From assembly GCF_025403485.1 (NCBI RefSeq), contig NZ_CP099966.1:4896501-4960500 (forward strand): 64,000 bases of DNA, written 5' to 3'. Position 1 is the stretch's first letter. Every line of letters begins with the position of its first letter. The translations under genes were made by a program, and so were the position numbers. Shown piece after piece: positions 58,900 through 64,000 of the stretch. The notes under the pieces are model-generated. The model made no database searches. It worked only from the letters and a program-made list of their open reading frames with translations, and was not told the DNA's origin. Origin of the DNA: Chryseobacterium paludis. GTDB lineage: Bacteria; Bacteroidota; Bacteroidia; Flavobacteriales; Weeksellaceae.

Positions 58900-59628
58900 A
58901 TGATTGCAATTTTTAAAAAAGAACTTTGGAGTTACTTCGGGAACTGGAGTGCGTGGATCATCATCGCAGCTTTCAGTCTGATAGCGACTCTTTTTTTGTT
59001 TTTTTTCGATAACGATTCTAATATCTTTGAGATCGGAATGGCCTCTTTACAGAGCTATTTTGTTTTAGTCCCTTGGTTATTGATGTTCATTATTCCTGCA
59101 CTTTCCATGAAAACATTTGCAGAAGAACAACAGACCGGAACTTTAAACTGGTTGTTCTCACAGCCTTTAAAAGTCTCAGATTTGGTATTGGGAAAGTTTC
59201 TTTCCGTTTGGGTAGTTGGGATCTTATGCCTGATTCCTTCACTGATCTATCTGTATACCGTGTATGTTTTAGGAGTTCCTGAAGGAAACATTGACCTGGG
59301 AATGACTTTCGGAAGTTATATTGGGTTGATCATGCTTATTGCCGCTTTTTCGGGAGTTGGAATTTTAGCTTCATCGCTTTCTCAGAATCAGATCATGGCT
59401 TACTTGTTGGGTGTTTTCATGTGCTTTATCATGTATTTCGGAATCGAACAGTTAGCGAGTTATAAATTATTAGGCGGAGCCGATTTTATCTTACAGAATA
59501 TAGGTTTTTATCAGCATTTTCTTGGATTTACAAGAGGGCTGATTGACTTTAAAGATGTAGCCTATTTTGTTTTCATCATTGGTGTTTCGTTAGTATTGTC
59601 CAATCATTTTATCAATAAAAAGAAGTAG
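58900..59628 (+). CDS. gldF: Gliding motility-associated ABC transporter permease GldF
   Basis: 242-residue integral membrane protein with six hydrophobic helices (IIIAAFSLIATLFLFFF, YFVLVPWLLMFIIPALSMK, VVGILCLIPSLIYLYTVYVL, YIGLIMLIAAFSGVGILASS, AYLLGVFMCFIMYFGIEQL, YFVFIIGVSLVLSNHF). It has the ABC-2 permease motif MKTFAEEQQTGTLNWLFSQPLKVSDLVLGKFLSVW seen in GldF and NosY. It forms a complex with GldG and the ATPase GldA, required for gliding in Flavobacterium johnsoniae. gldA is not in this window. It is followed by gldG after 4 bp. Confidence 0.95.
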   Translation: MIAIFKKELWSYFGNWSAWIIIAAFSLIATLFLFFFDNDSNIFEIGMASLQSYFVLVPWLLMFIIPALSMKTFAEEQQTGTLNWLFSQPLKVSDLVLGKFLSVWVVGILCLIPSLIYLYTVYVLGVPEGNIDLGMTFGSYIGLIMLIAAFSGVGILASSLSQNQIMAYLLGVFMCFIMYFGIEQLASYKLLGGADFILQNIGFYQHFLGFTRGLIDFKDVAYFVFIIGVSLVLSNHFINKKK

Positions 59629-59632
59629 AATT

Positions 59633-61300
59633 ATGAAGAAGATATCATTCAAGTCTCCATTAGGAATTTTACTGTTTGTGATCCTGCCATTGGTTATTAT
59701 TTTGGCCATTTCAGGAATCAGATTGGATTTAACGAAAGAAAAAAGATACACCCTTTCTGATAATACGATTAAAGTATTGGAATCGGTTAAAAAGCCTTTA
59801 ACCGTTGAGGTTTATTTAGAAGGTGATTTCCCGGCAAGTTTCAAGCAGCTGCAGAGTGAAACAAAGTTTATGCTGGAAGAATTCAGAAAGATCAATCCAA
59901 AAATAGATTTTAAATTTATCGATCCCATTAAAACCAAAATGTCTCAGGATACGTTAATGGCTATGGGAATGCAGCCTTCCGTTCTTCCGGATGTAAAAGA
60001 TGGTAAAGTTTCACAGATCGTATTGTTTCCGTATGCGGTGCTTAAATACAACAAAGGCGGAGTTTCTATCCCGTTGGTGGTACAGCAGGCGAACATCAAT
60101 GCGGATGAGCAGCTGACGAAATCTATTGAGAATTTAGAATACAATCTTGTTTCCAATATCAAAAATATTGCGACCGATAAGAGAAAGAAAATAGGGGTTT
60201 TGGTGAATCAGGATGAATTAAGTCCCGGTGAATTCCAGGGTTTCATGCATTTGGCATTAGAAAATTATGATGCCGGACCGGTTATTCCTAAAAATCAGGT
60301 TGAGCTAAGTGCGGCGGATATTCCTTTGTTAAAGCAGATGAGCGCCTTAGTCATTGCAAAACCTAGAAAAGCATTTACAGATGGTGAAAAAGTGATCCTG
60401 GATCAATACATCATGAATGGTGGAAAAACATTATGGATGATCGATGCGGTGAATGCAGAAATGGATACGCTGACAAGATCTAAAAAAGTAATGCCTTTCC
60501 CTGTTGATATTAATATGACGGATTTCTTCTTTAATTACGGAATCAGGATCAATCCTGCTTTGGTAAAAGATGTAAAGAAATTTGCTTTGTTGAGGTTAGT
60601 AACAGGAGAGGTTAGTGGTAATCCACAATATACAAGCCTTCCATGGCCGTATTTCCCATTAGGAATTGCTGAAAAGAACGATCCGATTACTAAAAATATC
60701 AATCCGGTGAAATTTGAATTTCCGACATCTATTGATACTTTAGGAAGAAAAAATATTAAAACCAAAGTTCTTTTTGAATCGAGTGAAAGAACTTTATTGA
60801 AACAGGTTCCCAACTATGTTGATCTGAAAGAGATTTCAAGTGTCGACAGTCTGGGACAAATGGAAAAACCAAGTACTCCGAAAATCTTTGCCGTAGCATT
60901 GGAAGGGAAATTTACTTCTGCATATGCATCAAGGATTGAAAGAAAATCGTATCCAGGTTTTAAAGGTGAGAGCCCTAACAATAAAATGATCGTTATTGCG
61001 GACGGTGATGTAGGGAGAAATAAAGTGATCAAAGGAGAGCCTTTGCCGCTAGGAGTGGATCTGATGACGAATGAGCAATTCGGAAACGAACAGTTTTTAA
61101 GAAATGCTTTAGATTACCTTTTGGACGACAGTAACCTGATGGAATTGAGAAACCGAAACATCGAAGAAAGATTATTAGACAGACAGCGAATCACCGAAGA
61201 AAAAACCAACTGGCAGTGGTTTAACTTACTGCTTCCACTAGTGATCATAGGATTACTGGGCGGATTGTTCTTCTGGTTGAGGAAAAGGAAATTTAGTTAG
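59633..61300 (+). CDS. gldG: Gliding motility-associated ABC transporter component GldG
   Basis: 555-residue protein of the ABC-type uncharacterised auxiliary family. An N-terminal membrane segment (GILLFVILPLVIILAISGI), a long periplasmic domain (LTVEVYLEGDFPASFKQLQSETKFMLEEFRKINPKIDFKF; IGVLVNQDELSPGEFQGFMHLALENYDAG; GKTLWMIDAVNAEMDTL) and a C-terminal membrane segment (LLLPLVIIGLLGGLFFWL) are visible. It is 4 bp downstream of gldF, so the two form one operon. In F. johnsoniae gldG mutants are non-gliding, although Chryseobacterium strains often carry the gene without visible gliding. Confidence 0.94.
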   Translation: MKKISFKSPLGILLFVILPLVIILAISGIRLDLTKEKRYTLSDNTIKVLESVKKPLTVEVYLEGDFPASFKQLQSETKFMLEEFRKINPKIDFKFIDPIKTKMSQDTLMAMGMQPSVLPDVKDGKVSQIVLFPYAVLKYNKGGVSIPLVVQQANINADEQLTKSIENLEYNLVSNIKNIATDKRKKIGVLVNQDELSPGEFQGFMHLALENYDAGPVIPKNQVELSAADIPLLKQMSALVIAKPRKAFTDGEKVILDQYIMNGGKTLWMIDAVNAEMDTLTRSKKVMPFPVDINMTDFFFNYGIRINPALVKDVKKFALLRLVTGEVSGNPQYTSLPWPYFPLGIAEKNDPITKNINPVKFEFPTSIDTLGRKNIKTKVLFESSERTLLKQVPNYVDLKEISSVDSLGQMEKPSTPKIFAVALEGKFTSAYASRIERKSYPGFKGESPNNKMIVIADGDVGRNKVIKGEPLPLGVDLMTNEQFGNEQFLRNALDYLLDDSNLMELRNRNIEERLLDRQRITEEKTNWQWFNLLLPLVIIGLLGGLFFWLRKRKFS

Positions 61301-61308
61301 ATGATATA

Positions 61309-61340
61309 AAAAAAGAGAAACTGTGGGGTTTCTCTTTTTT
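61309..61340. terminator. Bidirectional terminator after gldG
   Basis: Stem AAAAAAGAGAAAC (61308-61321) / GTTTCTCTTTTTT (61328-61340) with 6-nt loop. Convergent gene ends at 61369. Confidence 0.92.
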
Positions 61341-61368
61341 ATTGTGATTAACTTTTGTCTACCTATTT

Positions 61369-61800
61369 TTATGACTCCAGGCTTTTCTCAACTCCATCTC
61401 GTATCGCCTCCCCAAGCACTTCAATATTGATATCCTTCAGTGCTTTGAACTTAATACAATACCCAGTTACACTCGCTTTTCCTATTTTTTTTCCATAGGT
61501 TTGAGGTAAATAGTTCTTATCATTAATTCCAAGAACATAAACAGAAATACCAGCTGTGTTGGCACTAATACCAATTTGATAAAAATCCCTGGTGCTTCCA
61601 TCAGCATATTTCATGACATGAAACCCATATCCGATATTAGGATTGGAAACCGTTTCTCCCTTATCGTTTTTACCATCCAGAAACCATAATTGACAGTCCG
61701 GCATTACCTGCAGAATGTACTGATGCAACGTTTCCATATCGTGGCGTTTTTGCCCAGGTTGACTAATGATGTATTCTTGGATTTGTTCTTCTGTTGTCAT
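61369..61800 (-). CDS. DUF1801 (YdhG-like) protein
   Basis: 143-residue soluble protein with the DUF1801/YdhG_co pattern. It starts QIQEYIISQPGQKRHDMETLHQYILQVMPDCQLWFLDGK, followed by NIGYGFHVMKYADG, the hydrophobic strand ISVYVLGINDKNYL, YGKKIGKASVTGYCIKFKALKDINIEVLGEAIRDGVE. Family members have no firm biochemical role; some are annotated as iron chaperones by similarity to frataxin-like YdhG/YyaL. It is followed on the same strand by an XRE gene 35 bp upstream, so the two may be co-transcribed. Confidence 0.88.
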   Translation of the reverse strand: MTTEEQIQEYIISQPGQKRHDMETLHQYILQVMPDCQLWFLDGKNDKGETVSNPNIGYGFHVMKYADGSTRDFYQIGISANTAGISVYVLGINDKNYLPQTYGKKIGKASVTGYCIKFKALKDINIEVLGEAIRDGVEKSLES

Positions 61801-61834
61801 ATAGGGAGTTTATGAGAATAAGAAAATAAAAGAT

Positions 61835-62203
61835 CTATTTAGATTTTAACTTCTGATTTTCCTCTTTTAAAGCTTCAATCTGCTCTTTTAAAACTTTAAT
61901 ATAATCCTGTAAATTTTCTATCACAGAATCTGGAATATTAAATTGTTGATTATAAAAATTACCGGAATTTGAGTTGTCGCTAAAAGTTGAGTTATCATTA
62001 TGTACAATACCTGTTGGCCTTTCTTCTTTTATCTCTTCCACGGGTACATTTAAAGCTGCCGCCAACTTTTCCCATTCATCATCATATATTCTTATTTCTC
62101 CTCTTTCCTTACGAGAGTAATTGGAAGGATCGGTTGCGATGATACCTGCCAGTTTTTCCTGAGAGAATCCTCTCTGTTTTCTTAGATTTCGTAGCTTTTC
62201 CAT
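61835..62203 (-). CDS. XRE-family transcriptional regulator with coiled-coil tail
   Basis: 122-residue protein with an N-terminal HTH domain (LRNLRKQRGFSQEKLAGIIATDPSNYSRKERGEIRIYDDEWEKLAAALNVPVEEI, residues 3-58). An Asn/Ser-rich linker (NDNSTFSDNSNSGNFYNQQ) and a C-terminal coiled coil (LQDYIKVLKEQIEALKEENQKLKSK) follow. The leucine-zipper-like tail suggests dimerisation. The gene probably drives the DUF1801 gene 34 bp downstream as well as itself. A TATATTTG promoter box overlaps a palindrome just upstream of its start. Confidence 0.88.
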   Translation of the reverse strand: MEKLRNLRKQRGFSQEKLAGIIATDPSNYSRKERGEIRIYDDEWEKLAAALNVPVEEIKEERPTGIVHNDNSTFSDNSNSGNFYNQQFNIPDSVIENLQDYIKVLKEQIEALKEENQKLKSK

Positions 62204-62222
62204 AATGAGATTGTATCCGTGT

Positions 62223-62236
62223 TTTGTACAAATATA
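62223..62236 (-). promoter_or_regulatory. -7 box overlapped by palindrome TTTGTACAAA at the second XRE gene
   Basis: Minus-strand TATATTTG (62229-62236) fits the -7 element. The 10-bp palindrome TTTGTACAAA (62223-62232) overlaps it, a position that would let a bound regulator block transcription. Confidence 0.45.
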
Positions 62237-62633
62237 AAAAAAAAATGACTCAGTTTTTTTTACGTTTTACTTTTAATAGATGGAAGGAGGTGTTTTTTTA
62301 ACGCAAAGAAAAATTGGATACATACATATAAAGGCAATAAAGACTTTAAATCAATGAAATTGATTTTTCAAAAGCTAACTTAATCGGCGACTTCGTCGCT
62401 ACTCTTTGCAAACTTATAATAAAGCAGTTTGTAGCTAAAACTTTGCGTTTAAAAAATAACTACAAAAGCCACAAAAGTTTTTGAACACTTTAGTTTCTTA
62501 AAGTTCATTAGTGCTGTATAAGAAGTTCACATAAATTGAAAATCAAAGATTTTCGAGATAGAATCCTTTTTCATTATTGGAGCTCTTTACCAAAATAAAT
62601 TTTAAATTTATAAGATATTAAAAATGAAAATTT
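62237..62633. other. Intergenic region with one repeat element
   Basis: Apart from the repeat at 62300-62449, this 400-bp AT-rich gap shows no reading frame or terminator. The region 62450-62633 has nothing I could assign beyond weak AT-rich upstream sequence for the gene at 62634. Confidence 0.4.
62300..62449. repeat. 150-bp repeat bounded by AACGCAAAG...CTTTGCGTT, copy B
   Basis: Terminal repeats AACGCAAAG (62300-62308) and CTTTGCGTT (62441-62449). The core AGCTAACTTAATC-GGCGACTTCGTCGCTACTCTTTGC is the reverse complement of the corresponding part of copy A at 39027-39192, so the internal part is inverted relative to the ends. Confidence 0.65.
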
Positions 62634-63077
62634 ATGAAGAAAACATTATTAACATTTTCTTTATTAATGGCTTCTTTTTTATTTTCACAAGATGTAAATC
62701 CTCCAACAGTTAATAAACCTTCGGCAAATAATAAAATATTAGTTGATCAGTTAATTGAGTCTACGGATTTTGAAAATTATTTCATGGCATATTGCAAAAG
62801 AAAAATAGAACAAGCAGCTAAAAATAAGAATTGGGATAATAGTAAAAAGCAAAAAATAATTAGCTCTGTCGATTTTAAGTTATACAAAGACACTATTTAC
62901 AATGCATTTTCTTTTGATTCTGATGAGGATTTAAAAAGTATGGTTGATTTATTTAAAAAGATAAATAAAGATCGCAATTATTCAATGTCAAAATTATTTC
63001 CTTTTGATGCTTTAATGCAATATAATTTAGAAGGATATGTTGAAACAGTAATTGACGAAAAATATATAAAACAATAG
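62634..63077 (+). CDS. Secreted helical protein of unknown function
   Basis: 147-residue exported protein. Signal peptide MKKTLLTFSLLMASFLFSQ is followed by a largely helical domain (NNKILVDQLIESTDFENYF, YCKRKIEQAAKNKNWDNSKKQKIISSVDFKLYKDTIYNAFS, DEDLKSMVDLFKKINKDRN). The spacing of charged residues suggests a small helical bundle reminiscent of DUF2059-type proteins, but this is not certain. It is monocistronic and followed by a terminator. Confidence 0.75.
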   Translation: MKKTLLTFSLLMASFLFSQDVNPPTVNKPSANNKILVDQLIESTDFENYFMAYCKRKIEQAAKNKNWDNSKKQKIISSVDFKLYKDTIYNAFSFDSDEDLKSMVDLFKKINKDRNYSMSKLFPFDALMQYNLEGYVETVIDEKYIKQ

Positions 63078-63080
63078 CAA

Positions 63081-63109
63081 AACACCACCACAATAATGTG
63101 GTGTTTTTA
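63081..63109 (+). terminator. Terminator after the secreted helical protein gene
   Basis: The stem AACACCAC (63081-63088) / GTGGTGTT (63098-63105) is followed by TTTATTTT. Confidence 0.9.
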
Positions 63110-63151
63110 TTTTAGAAAATGTTGAATTCTATCACTTCAAGGGGTAGAAAC

Positions 63152-63268
63152 TTCTCGATACGATTTTCTTCAAAAATCTACTCGAAGTGACGACAACGCT
63201 TAGAAATCTGTATACATCGTCAGTTCGAGTGAAATGATTGGGAATGGAAAATCATTTTGTATCGAGAA
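63152..63268. repeat. Palindromic repeat with TTCTCGATAC ends
   Basis: TTCTCGATAC (63152-63161) and GTATCGAGAA (63259-63268) form the ends of a 117-bp element that also contains CTCGAAGTGACG and CGTCAGTTCGAG as an inner inverted pair. I recall very similar sequences as dispersed repeats in flavobacterial genomes. No coding potential. Confidence 0.7.
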
Positions 63269-63329
63269 CATGTTTCCGAGAACCTTATAAATTGGTGAAA
63301 TTATTATTAAATAATTACCATCTTACATT

Positions 63330-63815
63330 TTAGTTGAGCTTCACCTTATAACTTAAGTAAAACAGCGACAAACTTATTAATAAAAATAAAGAACCACTGA
63401 AATATAAATAAATTTTAAAATCATTAAACCAATTTTCAAAATACAAAGGTTTAAAAGGGAATGAAGCATATTTTAGAAAGATGATCAGAAAGCTGAGAAT
63501 GATAACCATTAAGGAGTTGAACCAGCTTATTTTTCGTTTTGAAGAGATCCAGATGCAAATCAAACAACCTATTACAAATCCATAAATTTGGTAATTTCTA
63601 ATTGTATTGATGAGATCATTGAATTTTAGTATATCGATCTTATTTTTATCGAAAAACACTGCCAAATCCACGGAACTATTAGCCGAATTTAGAAAAAGCT
63701 GCGAAAGTTGCATATCCGTTAAATACGAAAATACTTGCGGTGAAAGAACAATGAAATTAAATGCAATAATCTGGATGATGATGTATTTAACTTCTATTTT
63801 ACTGAAAAAATTCAT
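63330..63815 (-). CDS. Hypothetical four-helix membrane protein
   Basis: 161-residue protein with four hydrophobic segments (YIIIQIIAFNFIVLSPQVFSYL, YQIYGFVIGCLICIWISS, SLMVIILSFLIIFLKYASF, IYLYFSGSLFLLISLSLFYLSY). Both ends are charged, with no signal cleavage site. The loop after the first helix is outside (SQLFLNSANSSVDLAVFFDKNK). No family is recognised. It stands between a repeat and the truncated gene at the window edge, and its coding nature rests on hydrophobicity and length. Confidence 0.65.
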   Translation of the reverse strand: MNFFSKIEVKYIIIQIIAFNFIVLSPQVFSYLTDMQLSQLFLNSANSSVDLAVFFDKNKIDILKFNDLINTIRNYQIYGFVIGCLICIWISSKRKISWFNSLMVIILSFLIIFLKYASFPFKPLYFENWFNDFKIYLYFSGSLFLLISLSLFYLSYKVKLN

Positions 63816-63846
63816 GGCATTATATTAGTCAACAAAAATATAAAAC

Positions 63847-63872
63847 AAAAAAGAGAAACCTTTAGGTCTCTC
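63847..63872 (-). terminator. Terminator of the truncated edge gene
   Basis: Minus-strand stem GAGAGACC/GGTTTCTC (63853-63860 with 63865-63872, one mismatch) followed by six T residues. It lies about 44 bp past the stop of the gene at 63916. Confidence 0.7.
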
Positions 63873-63915
63873 TCAAAATCATTAATACATATTACTTTTT
63901 ACATGGTACAAAAAA

Positions 63916-64000
63916 TTACCACGGACTAATTCCTATCTCATCTTCAATATCATTACTGTAAAATTGTCCTGTCGGGGCATTTTCATCAGTCAGCGTGTGT
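63916..64000 (-). CDS. C-terminal end of a truncated gene of unknown function
   Basis: Open frame from the window edge to TAA at 63916-63918, giving the last 28 residues (HTLTDENAPTGQFYSNDIED then EIGISPW). The acidic and aromatic composition reads as a real protein end, and a terminator follows on the same strand. Too short to identify; no start is present. Confidence 0.6.
   Translation of the reverse strand, partial: HTLTDENAPTGQFYSNDIEDEIGISPW

Overview
This AT-rich window reads as a chromosome segment of a flavobacterium close to Chryseobacterium or Elizabethkingia (Bacteroidota, Flavobacteriia). The grounds are the TAnnTTTG-type -7 promoter boxes, several secreted proteins ending in type IX secretion (T9SS) type A sorting domains, gliding/T9SS genes gldF and gldG, a periplasmic glycosylasparaginase, and many secreted proteins with an MKK...SQ type signal peptide. 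No rRNA, tRNA, CRISPR array, integrase or intact transposase was recognised.

Layout. 1-2529: an operon-like run of uppP (5' truncated), truB, a secreted beta-barrel-like protein and rluF. 2616-5102: minus-strand four-repeat helix-hairpin-helix protein, an NlpE-like lipoprotein and a MerR regulator with a well-formed promoter. 5493-13222: a T9SS reprolysin-type protease, an AraC regulator, ccoG, an SMP-30-like lipoprotein and a DbpA-like RNA helicase whose motif II is DEFD. 13223-13939 is a repeat-rich intergenic region with a 250-bp nested palindromic element. 13940-24016: rpsA, two tandem M36 (fungalysin) proteases, an EamA transporter, an alpha/beta hydrolase and rplS. 24315-34720: a secreted metallophosphoesterase with repeats, a YwqK-like repeat protein, a DoxX-like protein, scoA and scoB separated by an opposite-strand ABC exporter, and a DUF4197 protein.

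34824-42085 is a likely glycoprotein (N-glycan core) catabolic cluster: GH20 beta-hexosaminidase, glycosylasparaginase, cutC, a frameshifted GxxExxY gene and GH2 beta-mannosidase. Together these could split Man-GlcNAc-GlcNAc-Asn. It is followed by two transporters (AEC and TauE/SafE), priA, a PBP4-type dacB, a T9SS M1 aminopeptidase and a T9SS choice-of-anchor J protein.

51170-54780 is the most accessory-looking stretch. It holds small lipoproteins and membrane proteins without clear family, two members of one small membrane-protein family, a possible toxin-module fragment, a duplicated promoter cassette, an XRE regulator with candidate operators, and five REP-like hairpins. 54781-61300 returns to core genes: a RibD-C/DHFR-family reductase, a JmjC/cupin-like protein, kbl, a secreted unknown, hemJ, gldF and gldG. 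The right end has a DUF1801 protein, a second XRE regulator, repeat elements, two unknown proteins and the 3' end of a truncated minus-strand gene.

Strong hairpin terminators separate most transcription units, and several serve both strands between convergent genes. Three apparent upstream TTG starts lie inside -7 promoter boxes, so the downstream ATG was chosen.
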